5,976 nucleotides of DNA, taken from Candidatus Pelagibacter sp. (lineage in GTDB: Bacteria > Pseudomonadota > Alphaproteobacteria > Pelagibacterales > Pelagibacteraceae). The notes beneath the pieces are model-generated. The model was not told the origin of the DNA. It saw nothing but the letters and a program-made list of their open reading frames with translations, and made no database searches. Each line of letters opens with the position of its first letter. Position 1 is the stretch's first letter. The stretch is taken from assembly GCA_002708525.1 (NCBI GenBank), contig PAOP01000012.1, forward strand, positions 1 to 5,976, written 5' to 3'. Shown here one piece after another: positions 1-5,650 of this stretch. The position numbers and the translations under genes were made by a program.

Positions 1-144
1 TGAAACAGCATCTTCTAAATCAAGAAATACATAATCTGCAGCAGAATTTAATGCTTTCTCAAACATTTTTGGTGAAGAACCTGGAACTGCTAATTCACTT
101 CTTTGTAATCTCGATCTTGCTGGCTTATAGAATTTGTGGCTCAT
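1..144 (-). CDS. mcl: MclA-like malyl-CoA lyase / CitE-family CoA-ester lyase, N-terminal 48 residues (partial)
   Basis: This is the 5' end of a gene that runs off the left edge of the window; it is in frame to base 1 with no stop. The N-terminus reads MSHKFYKPARSRLQRSELAV, followed by PGSSPKMFEKA and, at residues 38-46, YVFLDLEDA. The L-x-R-S-E-L-x-V-P-G-S block and the FLDLEDAV strand, whose acidic residues lie near the Mg2+ site, are typical of the HpcH/HpaI aldolase-citrate lyase beta (TIM barrel) family. They most resemble MclA-type L-malyl-CoA/beta-methylmalyl-CoA lyases, which cleave malyl-CoA to glyoxylate and acetyl-CoA. Family membership is secure; exact substrate is inferred from only 48 residues, and another CoA-ester lyase such as CitE-like citramalyl-CoA lyase is possible. 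No Shine-Dalgarno is visible before the ATG. It lies 68 bases downstream of hisE on the same strand, so it may be read through from the his operon or have its own promoter. Confidence 0.83.
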   Translation of the reverse strand, partial: MSHKFYKPARSRLQRSELAVPGSSPKMFEKALNSAADYVFLDLEDAVS

Positions 145-146
145 AT

Positions 147-205
147 AAAAAAGTATACATTTTATTTAAATCATAGAATACTTATTGTTTTTATAAGTAT
201 TTTTT
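147..205. terminator. Hairpin with T-run in the hisE-mcl gap; possible weak terminator or alternating stems
   Basis: Bases 177-185 (AATACTTAT) and 193-201 (ATAAGTATT) form a perfect 9-bp inverted repeat around a 7-base loop. On the plus strand it runs straight into T's to 205, the layout of an intrinsic terminator, but no plus-strand gene precedes it. On the minus strand, the direction of his transcription, this hairpin has no following U-run. There, however, the second arm (185-177) contains AAGTAT, which can instead pair with ATACTT at 156-151, followed by T's to 147. So a terminator-like stem could form in the his-to-mcl direction. All stems are A/U-rich (one G-C pair in the 9-bp stem), so stability is doubtful. 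The same stretch contains TATACT (157-152, minus), a good -10 match only 7 bases before the mcl ATG, but without a convincing -35. Confidence 0.35.
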
Positions 206-212
206 GTATGTA

Positions 213-485
213 TCATTTTTTTCTTGATGATAATTCCTGCATAATTTGCTCAATTTTTACACCATTTGCTTCTAGAAACATAATTAAGTGATAAAAAACA
301 TCGGCTGCTTCATGAATTTTATTTGAATCTTGTTCTACAGCCTCAATGAGTTCATTTATTTCTTCTAAAACTTTTTCTTTGGCAAGTGTTTTGTGCTCTA
401 ATAATTTGTTGGTATATGATCCTTCAACAGGATTGTTTTGTCTCTCTCTTGCAAGTTTTACTAAATCTTCTAAAATCTTTAACAT
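213..485 (-). CDS. hisE: Phosphoribosyl-ATP pyrophosphatase HisE
   Basis: HisE hydrolyses phosphoribosyl-ATP to phosphoribosyl-AMP and pyrophosphate, the second step of histidine synthesis, in the cytoplasm. At 90 residues it is near the usual length for a stand-alone HisE (about 90-110) and is not fused to HisI. It is an all-alpha MazG-like NTP pyrophosphohydrolase. Visible motifs are P19-V-E-G-S-Y-T-N-K-L-L, the acidic metal-binding helix E41-E-I-N-E45, and E59-A-A-D62-V-F-Y-H on the next helix, giving the E-E-x-x-E...E-x-x-D pattern that binds Mg2+. The common K-x-G-E-E of the family reads K-V-L-E-E here, a small deviation. It is the last his gene of the run, one base after the hisF stop. 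The start is supported by an AGGA Shine-Dalgarno 6 bases upstream. No hisI is seen next to it, so the following cyclohydrolase step must be encoded elsewhere. Confidence 0.94.
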   Translation of the reverse strand: MLKILEDLVKLARERQNNPVEGSYTNKLLEHKTLAKEKVLEEINELIEAVEQDSNKIHEAADVFYHLIMFLEANGVKIEQIMQELSSRKK

Positions 486-486
486 A

Positions 487-1239
487 TTAAATCCTAACAG
501 GTATAGCCTTAGAAGCCAAATATTGCTTTGCTTCTTTAACAGAATAAGTGCCGTAGTGAAATATAGATGCAGCTAGAACGGCGCTTGCACCAGAATTTAT
601 TCCCTCAACCAAGTGATCCAATGTACCCACACCACCTGATGCGATCACAGGGATATTTACACTTGAGGAAATTTTATTCATGAGTTCAATATCATATCCT
701 GATTGTGTTCCATCCTGATCCATTGAAGTAACCAAAAGTTCCCCAGCACCAGATTTTTCCATATTTTTTGCGAATTCTAAAGCATTTATACCAGTTGAAT
801 TCCTGCCCCCGTGGGTGAATATTTCCCATCCTTTTCTGTTTCTTTTGGCATCTATTGCAACAACGATACATTGCGATCCAAATTTCTTTGAGCTTTGCTC
901 GACTACTTCTGGATTTTGAACTGCTGCTGTATTTATAGAAACCTTGTCAGCGCCGCAGTTAAGCAATTTGCTAATGTCATCTACACTCCTAACTCCACCA
1001 CCAACAGTTAAAGGAACAAAACATTTTTTTGAAGTTTTTTCGACAACATCATAAATTGTGTTTCTATTTTCATTTGATGCTGTAATATCTAAGAAACAAA
1101 TTTCATCTGCCCCACCATCGCTATAAATTTTAGCCTGCTCAACTGGATCTCCTGCATCTTGCAAATCCACAAAATTAATCCCTTTAACAACTCTTCCATT
1201 TTTAACATCTAAGCAGGGTATAATTCTGTTTTTAAGCAT
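487..1239 (-). CDS. hisF: Imidazole glycerol phosphate synthase cyclase subunit HisF
   Basis: HisF is the (beta/alpha)8 synthase subunit that uses ammonia channelled from HisH to convert PRFAR into imidazole glycerol phosphate and AICAR, linking histidine and purine synthesis. It is 250 residues, normal for the family. The N-terminus [11 protein letters not shown] gives catalytic Asp11, and VVAIDAKRN places the second catalytic residue at Asp130, both at the positions known from Thermotoga HisF. Phosphate-binding loops are seen as V79-G-G-G-V-R (residues 79-84) and A200-S-G-G-V-G (200-205), with TSMDQDGT near 171-178. The start codon lies inside the end of hisA (8-base overlap, GATGCTTAA), which suggests translational coupling, and AAGAGAG lies 4 bases upstream. 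It ends one base before hisE. Its partner hisH is about 2.6 kb upstream in the same run, separated by hisA and three unrelated genes. Confidence 0.98.
   Translation of the reverse strand: MLKNRIIPCLDVKNGRVVKGINFVDLQDAGDPVEQAKIYSDGGADEICFLDITASNENRNTIYDVVEKTSKKCFVPLTVGGGVRSVDDISKLLNCGADKVSINTAAVQNPEVVEQSSKKFGSQCIVVAIDAKRNRKGWEIFTHGGRNSTGINALEFAKNMEKSGAGELLVTSMDQDGTQSGYDIELMNKISSSVNIPVIASGGVGTLDHLVEGINSGASAVLAASIFHYGTYSVKEAKQYLASKAIPVRI
492..495 (-). promoter_or_regulatory. Ribosome binding site of hisE
   Basis: Minus-strand AGGA (inside TTAGGATTTAATATG) lies 6 bases before the hisE ATG and inside the last codons of hisF. It stands out because most starts in this window have no recognisable Shine-Dalgarno, and it fixes the hisE start. 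Confidence 0.6.
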
Positions 1240-1957
1240 CTATCTCTCTTGCAAGTTCTTTTAATTGAATATCGCCATCATATATAGCTTTGCCAACAAT
1301 AATTCCTTCAATATTTTTATTATTTAATTCTTTAGCTTTTTTAATATCATCAATTGAAGAAACGCCTCCAGAAATAATAACTGGATAATTTGAATTATTA
1401 GCTATATTTTCAGTTTCTATAAAATTTGGACTCATCTTCATTCCGTCTCTATTAATATCAGTATAAATTAATCTACTCATGCCGTAGTCATTTACTTCTT
1501 TTAAGAAATCTAAGGTCTTTAGATTTGAATTTTCTTTCCAACCAGAAACAGATAGATATCCATCCTTAGCATCTAAACCTAAAGCAATTTTATCTGGAAA
1601 TTTATTACAAGCTTCTTTTAAAAAATTTTTATCTTTTATTGCTGCACTTCCAAGAATTACCTTGTCAGCACCAGCTTCACAATATTTTTGTATGCTTTCC
1701 GAATTTCTTATTCCACCACCAACCTCGATTTTAAGGTCAAATTTGCCTACTATTTCCTCAATAATCGCAATGTTAACTGTTTTTCCAGTTAAAGCGCCAT
1801 CCAAATCGACTATATGTAAATTTTTGAAACCGTGATCTTTATATTTCTTAGCTTGTTCAACTGGTGACAGCGCATATTCGGTTTTCTTATCAAAGTCCCC
1901 TTTTACTAGCCTTACACACTTTTTATCTTTAATATCTATTGCTGGAAAAATTTTCAT
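1232..1957 (-). CDS. hisA: ProFAR isomerase HisA (phosphoribosylformimino-5-aminoimidazole carboxamide ribotide isomerase)
   Basis: HisA performs the Amadori rearrangement of ProFAR to PRFAR, the step before the HisH-HisF reaction. At 241 residues it has normal length for this (beta/alpha)8 enzyme, a paralogue of the adjacent HisF. MKIFPAID places the catalytic base at Asp8. The second acid lies in G127-L-D129-A-K-D-G. The T166-D-I-N-R-D-G motif (166-172) and the two phosphate loops, VGGGIR (79-84) and ISGGVSS (195-201), are intact. The first half carries the family pattern R-L-V-K-G-D near 17-21. It starts directly after the stop of the lyase-like gene (TAA followed at once by ATG) and overlaps hisF by 8 bases. 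No clear Shine-Dalgarno is seen; an A-rich tract precedes the start. Nothing suggests that it also serves tryptophan synthesis (PriA-like); that cannot be excluded by eye. Confidence 0.97.
   Translation of the reverse strand: MKIFPAIDIKDKKCVRLVKGDFDKKTEYALSPVEQAKKYKDHGFKNLHIVDLDGALTGKTVNIAIIEEIVGKFDLKIEVGGGIRNSESIQKYCEAGADKVILGSAAIKDKNFLKEACNKFPDKIALGLDAKDGYLSVSGWKENSNLKTLDFLKEVNDYGMSRLIYTDINRDGMKMSPNFIETENIANNSNYPVIISGGVSSIDDIKKAKELNNKNIEGIIVGKAIYDGDIQLKELAREIDA
1244..1250 (-). promoter_or_regulatory. Ribosome binding site of hisF inside hisA
   Basis: Minus-strand AAGAGAG ends 4 bases before the hisF ATG and lies within the last codons of hisA. Together with the 8-base overlap it supports this start and coupled translation of hisA and hisF. 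Confidence 0.45.
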
Positions 1958-2794
1958 TTATTTTTTTTTAAATTTCTCATCTTTTTTTGGTTTTCTTAAA
2001 ACTATGCTATCTAAGTAAACTGTTTGATCTTTCAAACTTTCCCAATCTGAGTTCCAATAACCAATTGTTCTATGTCTATAGATTCCCATTTTCATATATC
2101 CTCCAGTACAGGTGTCTGCGAGAGTTTTTATATTTTTTAGATCTGCAATTACCTCATTATTTTTATAAATTTTAAACCTTCCAGTCTCATCTAACTTCCA
2201 CAAAACATGGAATTTAAGATGAGTCCATTTTCCTTTTAAATCATCAATTTTTCCTATTACAACTGGTTCAGATGAATATGCTGCTTTACTTGCCCAACTA
2301 TAAACGTGCTCTCCTTTATACTTAAAATCTTGAAACCAAAAATGACAACAGCTGTGACAACCTTTTGCTTTATTATCAGTATGCATTTGTCCAATTATAA
2401 CCACAGCACCTTTTTCTAAAGGTTCATAGGTTTCATCAAAGTAAACCGCATACTCATAAATATACTCTTTATTTTTCAATTTCATGTTACCTAAATGAAG
2501 TTCTTGTCTACTCCTGTTGCCTTTACCATCACATTGAATTTGAGTTGTTTGTGCTTTTCCAGTTCCACATCCTGCATCTTCTCTATTCACAGTAAATTGA
2601 ATGCTGGTTTCGCCTTCATAAACAGGAAAGCCATCAGATTTTTTGACCTCATTAATTCTATTTTCTTTCTTTTTATGCATAGAAATAAATTGTTTCTTAA
2701 ATCCTTTGATATCTTTAAATTTTGTTTTGTGACTATCTGCAAATGATGGAAAACAAAAGATTGAAAAGAAAATTACTAGTAAGATTTTTTTCAT
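1958..2794 (-). CDS. Secreted polysaccharide-lyase-like protein (jelly-roll fold), cysteine-rich
   Basis: This is a 278-residue exported protein. Residues 1-19 are a clear signal peptide (MKKILLVIFFSIFCFPSFA, cleavage likely before Asp20), placing it in the periplasm or outside. The body has three motifs in the order and spacing known from jelly-roll polysaccharide lyases (PL7 alginate lyases and the Pfam Polysacc_lyase/heparin-lyase-I-like family): R96-Q-E-L-H, Q136-M-H138, and Y233-M-K-M-G-I-Y239. In PL7 the equivalent R, Q, H and Y are the catalytic residues, so the site may be intact. The typical K189-W-T-H-L-K-F-H strand and the terminal V259-Y-L-D-S-I-V-L strand also fit the fold. The mature protein has six cysteines (76, 88, 146, 149, 150, 229), including a CHSCCH cluster just after the Q-M-H motif. 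The substrate is unknown and binding without cleavage is possible. It sits in the his operon with zero-base junctions on both sides (TAA then ATG), with no histidine role evident. Confidence 0.75.
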   Translation of the reverse strand: MKKILLVIFFSIFCFPSFADSHKTKFKDIKGFKKQFISMHKKKENRINEVKKSDGFPVYEGETSIQFTVNREDAGCGTGKAQTTQIQCDGKGNRSRQELHLGNMKLKNKEYIYEYAVYFDETYEPLEKGAVVIIGQMHTDNKAKGCHSCCHFWFQDFKYKGEHVYSWASKAAYSSEPVVIGKIDDLKGKWTHLKFHVLWKLDETGRFKIYKNNEVIADLKNIKTLADTCTGGYMKMGIYRHRTIGYWNSDWESLKDQTVYLDSIVLRKPKKDEKFKKK

Positions 2795-3709
2795 TTAGTT
2801 TAATAATCTCTTTTTAGCTTTTTCAAATTCTTCTTTGGTCAAAACTCCAGATTTATAAAATTCGTTTAATTGTCTTAACTTTTCCACAATATCCTGATCT
2901 ATGGAAGAAGTAACTGATTTTGCGGATACTTGCTGGAAAGATTTTTCAGTTATTTTTTTAAATTCTGAGTTAAAATTATTACAATTGACCAAGCAGTAAC
3001 CATCGAAAATGAATAATTTACCATCAATTTCTGAAATATAATAATTAACTTTACCTAAATTGTATTTTTTATCGTAATAATAAATTATCTCACCACTAAA
3101 ATGTAGATAGAGATTATTAAGCTTAGATCTTTTTAGATCAAACTTTTTTATACTAATGCCCATCTCTTCGGTAATTGGAAAATAATTTTTTGAAATATTT
3201 AATTCCTTTTTAATTTCCCTTTTGAAAATTTTTAATTCTTCATTGCTCATATTTCTTAATTCATTTACACTAAAATTAAGTCCTAACTGTCCTAAGTAAT
3301 CATCTGTACTTCCCATAATATAATAATCATATATTGTTCCAGATTTATACTTCTTTAAAATATCTTTAGTGGTTGAAAACAATCTCTGTAAATTTTTACC
3401 TGCGTTATTATAATCTGACAAAGTTAATTTATTTATTTTAGATATTATAGGCTCTAAAACATCAATCTGTTCATAATCTTTTCCACTCTGTAATTCATCA
3501 ATTACTTCTTTAACTTTGCTTGATGATATTAGATAACAAACACTAGCTCCTTCACAAACGTCTTGTAAAAAATCAAAGTCTAAATCATTCCAGTTTGTTA
3601 AGAAAAAATCGTTTTTAACTTGAATTTTGTGCAGACCAACGTCAATTATTTTAGCAATAGAATTGGTATTGAGAAAAGAAAAAATTAAAATTATTAAAAA
3701 TATTCTCAT
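2795..3709 (-). CDS. Exported protein of unknown function with C-terminal SHOCT-like domain
   Basis: I do not recognise the main body of this 304-residue protein. Residues 1-19 form a signal peptide (hydrophobic core FLIILIFSFL, S-I-A before Lys20), so it is probably periplasmic; a retained N-terminal anchor is possible. The central part (about 60-195) is lysine-rich and mostly helical in appearance. Residues 196-240 look like beta strands (YLHFSGEIIYYY, KVNYYISEIDGKLFIFDGY). Two close cysteine pairs, C52/C58 and C239/C243, fit disulfides in an oxidising compartment. The last about 32 residues (273-304), with L-R-Q-L-N-E-F-Y-K-S-G-V-L-T-K-E-E-F-E, match the SHOCT short C-terminal domain pattern (helix, G-x-L/I-T-x-E-E-F, helix), thought to mediate oligomerisation. 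The gene starts 2 bases after the microprotein stop and its TAA abuts the ATG of the lyase-like gene, so all three are probably co-expressed. No Shine-Dalgarno is seen. Confidence 0.8.
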   Translation of the reverse strand: MRIFLIILIFSFLNTNSIAKIIDVGLHKIQVKNDFFLTNWNDLDFDFLQDVCEGASVCYLISSSKVKEVIDELQSGKDYEQIDVLEPIISKINKLTLSDYNNAGKNLQRLFSTTKDILKKYKSGTIYDYYIMGSTDDYLGQLGLNFSVNELRNMSNEELKIFKREIKKELNISKNYFPITEEMGISIKKFDLKRSKLNNLYLHFSGEIIYYYDKKYNLGKVNYYISEIDGKLFIFDGYCLVNCNNFNSEFKKITEKSFQQVSAKSVTSSIDQDIVEKLRQLNEFYKSGVLTKEEFEKAKKRLLN

Positions 3710-3711
3710 TT

Positions 3712-3816
3712 TTATTTATTTTTTTTTGATAAAATTTTATAAATTTCCTCAATTCTTATAGCTACAGCAAATAATACGCCAAAAATTCCTATTAGTAGCC
3801 AAGTTTTAAATTCCAT
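3712..3816 (-). CDS. 34-residue single-pass membrane microprotein
   Basis: This small frame exactly fills the space between hisH and the SHOCT-protein gene: its ATG comes one base after the hisH stop and its TAA ends two bases before the next ATG. It encodes 34 residues. MEFKTW is followed by a hydrophobic, glycine-containing span (about residues 6-20, LLIGIFGVLFAVAI) long enough for one short transmembrane helix, and then by a charged tail RIEEIYKILSKKNK. By the positive-inside rule the lysine-rich C-terminus should face the cytoplasm. The perfect operon fit, the plausible helix and the lack of any other explanation for this 108-base gap support a real gene, although such short frames can arise by chance in AT-rich DNA. 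No Shine-Dalgarno is visible, as for most starts here, and translation is probably coupled to hisH. I do not recognise a family. Function is unknown; its neighbours suggest an envelope role. Confidence 0.65.
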   Translation of the reverse strand: MEFKTWLLIGIFGVLFAVAIRIEEIYKILSKKNK

Positions 3817-3817
3817 T

Positions 3818-4444
3818 TTATAATTTTATAAAATTATCAATAATTTTTAATCCAATTTTATCACTTTTTTCAGGGTGAAATTGAGTTCCAAATATATTTT
3901 CTTTTTCAACTGCACAAACGACATTTGACGAATAATCAGTTTTTGCAGTAATTACAGATTCATCTTTGGGTATAAATTCATAACTATGCACAAAGTACAT
4001 ATGAGATTTATTTTCAATATCTTTAAAAATCTTACTGTCTTTTGAAATATTTATTTCATTCCATCCAATGTGTGGCAGCTTAAATTTACCATTCTGATTA
4101 TCGATTTTAGATACTTTGCCTGAAATCCAACCTAGGCCTTTTGTCTCAATTTCCTCGAAACCAATATCTGCAAACATTTGTAAACCAACGCATATGCCAA
4201 GAAGCGGTTTTTTGGTATTAATGACAAACTCATTAAGAGTATGAACCATACCATTAATATTGTTTAAAGCATCTACGCAACTCTTAAATGAACCCTGCCC
4301 TGGCAATACTAACTTATCGCTTGATTTAATTTTGTCTAAATCTGAAGTAACTTTTATATTTACTTTATCTTTTGCAACTTCCTTAAAGGAGTTTATTACA
4401 GAGCTTATATTGCCTGAGTTATAGTCAACAATAGTGACATTCAT
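3818..4444 (-). CDS. hisH: Imidazole glycerol phosphate synthase glutaminase subunit HisH
   Basis: HisH is the class I glutamine amidotransferase subunit that hydrolyses glutamine and feeds ammonia to HisF. At 208 residues it has normal length. The catalytic triad is complete: Cys85 in the nucleophile elbow G83-I-C-V-G87, and His190 and Glu192 in T187-Q-F-H-P-E. The N-terminal strand V3-T-I-V-D-Y-N-S-G-N (3-12), the L-P-G-Q-G-S-F oxyanion region (47-53) and H125-I-G-W-N (125-129) are all family hallmarks; the LPGVG of many homologues reads LPGQG here. It begins 5 bases after the hisB stop and is followed after one base by the microprotein gene rather than by hisA. No clear Shine-Dalgarno is seen. 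Because HisH and HisF act as a 1:1 complex, their separation by three unrelated genes is notable, but both remain in the same apparent transcription unit. Confidence 0.97.
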   Translation of the reverse strand: MNVTIVDYNSGNISSVINSFKEVAKDKVNIKVTSDLDKIKSSDKLVLPGQGSFKSCVDALNNINGMVHTLNEFVINTKKPLLGICVGLQMFADIGFEEIETKGLGWISGKVSKIDNQNGKFKLPHIGWNEINISKDSKIFKDIENKSHMYFVHSYEFIPKDESVITAKTDYSSNVVCAVEKENIFGTQFHPEKSDKIGLKIIDNFIKL

Positions 4445-4449
4445 TTATT

Positions 4450-5040
4450 TTATAATGAGCCTTTAGTTGATGGAATTGTATTTTTATTTTTTGGATCCAT
4501 TTCTAATGCAGTTCTAAGAGTTCTTGCTAATCCTTTGTAACAGGACTCTATAATGTGATGACTATTATCACCATAAATATTTTCAACGTGTAAAGTAATT
4601 CCTGCAGCTTGCGAAAACGCTTGGAACCATTCTTTAAATAATTCAGTATCCATTTCACCAAGTTTTTCTACTTTTAATTTTACATTCCAAATTAAATATG
4701 GTCTATTTGAAACATCTATTGCAACACGTGTTAGTGTTTCATCCATTGGCAAAAGGATATGCGCATATCTCTTTATGCCGATAAATTTTTTCGAAGCTTT
4801 TTTCAAACATTCACCAATAGCAATTCCTGTATCTTCTGTTGTGTGGTGAAGGTCAATATGAGTATCACCTTTTGCCTTTACATTAAGATCCATTGAAGAA
4901 TGTTTTGACAATTGCTCAAGCATATGATCCAAGAAGCCAATTCCTGTATCAATTTTATATTTTCCTTTTCCATCAATGTTCAAATCAACACTGATGTTGG
5001 TTTCTTTTGTTGTTCTATTTATTTTGGCTTTACGCTTCAT
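4450..5040 (-). CDS. hisB: Imidazoleglycerol-phosphate dehydratase HisB
   Basis: HisB dehydrates imidazole glycerol phosphate to imidazole acetol phosphate. At 196 residues this is the monofunctional dehydratase found in most bacteria including Alphaproteobacteria, without the N-terminal phosphatase domain of the enterobacterial protein; histidinol phosphatase must be separate. The manganese-binding signatures are intact: F36-L-D-H-M-L (36-41), D63-L-H-H-T-T-E-D70, and D158-N-S-H-H-I-I-E-S166, the two repeated H-H-x-x-E type motifs of the duplicated fold. The C-terminus (TKGSL) is also characteristic. It is the first gene of the minus-strand run and lies divergent from hslV across 91 bases, with a candidate sigma-70-type promoter just upstream. 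The ATG is followed by the conserved R-T-T-K-E-T start of the family (9-14), and no better upstream start is visible. Confidence 0.98.
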   Translation of the reverse strand: MKRKAKINRTTKETNISVDLNIDGKGKYKIDTGIGFLDHMLEQLSKHSSMDLNVKAKGDTHIDLHHTTEDTGIAIGECLKKASKKFIGIKRYAHILLPMDETLTRVAIDVSNRPYLIWNVKLKVEKLGEMDTELFKEWFQAFSQAAGITLHVENIYGDNSHHIIESCYKGLARTLRTALEMDPKNKNTIPSTKGSL

Positions 5041-5051
5041 AATTTAAAAAA

Positions 5052-5080
5052 GGTATATATCTATTATTCAATTATGGCAA
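5052..5080 (-). promoter_or_regulatory. Candidate sigma-70 promoter of the his operon
   Basis: On the minus strand TTGCCA (5080-5075, five of six matches to the -35 consensus) is separated by exactly 17 bases from TATACC (5057-5052, four of six to the -10 consensus). Initiation would fall a few bases before the hisB ATG at 5040, giving a very short leader. There is no room for an attenuator leader peptide with a run of histidine codons and none is seen, so classical enteric-style his attenuation is unlikely here. This is a pattern match in AT-rich DNA. Confidence 0.4.
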
Positions 5081-5100
5081 TAATACTAGATCAGGACTTG

Positions 5101-5131
5101 AACTATTTAATTTAGTATCCATTTAATAGTT
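5101..5131. repeat. Short inverted repeat abutting the hslV start
   Basis: AACTATT (5101-5107) and AATAGTT (5125-5131) are perfect 7-base inverted copies separated by 17 bases, with the right arm ending directly before the hslV ATG. It could be an operator or a weak hairpin hiding the start, but a repeat of this size is expected by chance in a 91-base AT-rich spacer. A TTGAAC (5098-5103) resembling a -35 box overlaps it, without a well-placed -10. No confident hslV promoter was found. Confidence 0.2.
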
Positions 5132-5647
5132 ATGACAACCATAGTATTAGTAAGAAAGAAAAATGACGTTGTAGTTGCTAGCGATGGACAAGTTAGCATG
5201 GGAAATACGGTTATTAAAAAAACGGCGAACAAAGTTCGTAAAATTGAGAAAAGAAATGTGATAGCTGGTTTTGCAGGATCAACTGCTGATGCATTAACTT
5301 TATTTGAAAGATTAGAATCTAAATTAGAGAAACATGCGGGTAATCTCCAAAGAGCTGCTGTTGAGCTAGCTAAAGACTGGAGAACAGATAAATATTTAAG
5401 AAGATTAGAGGCACTTATGGCCATTGGTGACAAAGAAAATAGTTACATTATTTCAGGAACTGGTGATGTTTTAGAGCCTGAGGGCGATGTAATTGGCATT
5501 GGATCAGGTGGAAATTATGCATTAGCTGCTGCAAAAGTATTAATGGATTCTGATAAATCGGCTGAGGAAATTGCTAGACAAGCAATTAAGGTTGCGTCTG
5601 AAATATGCGTGTTCACTAATGATAACTTAAGTATAGAAAAATTATAA
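5132..5647 (+). CDS. hslV: HslV (ClpQ), proteolytic subunit of the HslUV ATP-dependent protease
   Basis: HslV is the threonine peptidase that forms a double hexamer capped by HslU and degrades unfolded or regulatory proteins in the cytoplasm. At 171 residues it is close to the 176 of E. coli. It begins M-T-T-I-V, so removing the initiator Met exposes the catalytic Thr. The other active-site positions are present: D18, K34 (Lys33 of the mature protein) in K-V-R-K, and S125 in G-I-G-S-G-G-N-Y. A45-G-F-A-G-S-T-A-D-A (45-54) and K81-D-W-R-T-D (81-86) are strong family signatures. An in-frame TAA at 5108-5110, with no ATG after it until 5132, excludes the longer pro-sequence seen in many alphaproteobacterial HslV proteins, so the short Met-only leader is real unless a non-ATG start is used. 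No Shine-Dalgarno is seen. It is followed after 3 bases by hslU. Confidence 0.97.
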   Translation: MTTIVLVRKKNDVVVASDGQVSMGNTVIKKTANKVRKIEKRNVIAGFAGSTADALTLFERLESKLEKHAGNLQRAAVELAKDWRTDKYLRRLEALMAIGDKENSYIISGTGDVLEPEGDVIGIGSGGNYALAAAKVLMDSDKSAEEIARQAIKVASEICVFTNDNLSIEKL

Positions 5648-5650
5648 ATT

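Noticed and set aside
346..576. Plus-strand open frame of 76 codons
   Set aside because: It lies antisense to hisE and the end of hisF, both with intact conserved motifs; its product shows no recognisable pattern.
1987..2175. Plus-strand open frame of 62 codons
   Set aside because: Antisense to the lyase-like gene; aromatic-rich low-complexity product typical of the complement of AT-rich coding DNA.
2342..2359. CHSCCH as a cytochrome c heme-binding motif
   Set aside because: The standard C-x-x-C-H is not met (C146-x-x-C149 is followed by Cys, not His); only the rare C-x3-C-H spacing fits, so no heme protein is called.
2495..2746. Plus-strand open frame of 83 codons
   Set aside because: Antisense to the N-terminal half of the lyase-like gene, covering its signal peptide region and R-Q-E-L-H motif; no family features.
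1958..2794. Lipoprotein signal on the lyase-like protein (Cys14 in the leader)
   Set aside because: The residues before Cys14 (S-I-F) do not form a lipobox, and a normal cleavage site follows at Ala19.
4912..5115. Plus-strand open frame of 67 codons crossing the hisB start and the divergent spacer
   Set aside because: Mostly antisense to hisB's conserved N-terminus; no motif and no ribosome binding site.
5041..5131. His-rich leader peptide and attenuator before hisB
   Set aside because: The spacer is too short, and no small frame with consecutive His codons or a hairpin with a U-run toward hisB is visible.
5107..5433. Minus-strand open frame of 108 codons
   Set aside because: Fully antisense to hslV, whose catalytic residues and family motifs are intact.
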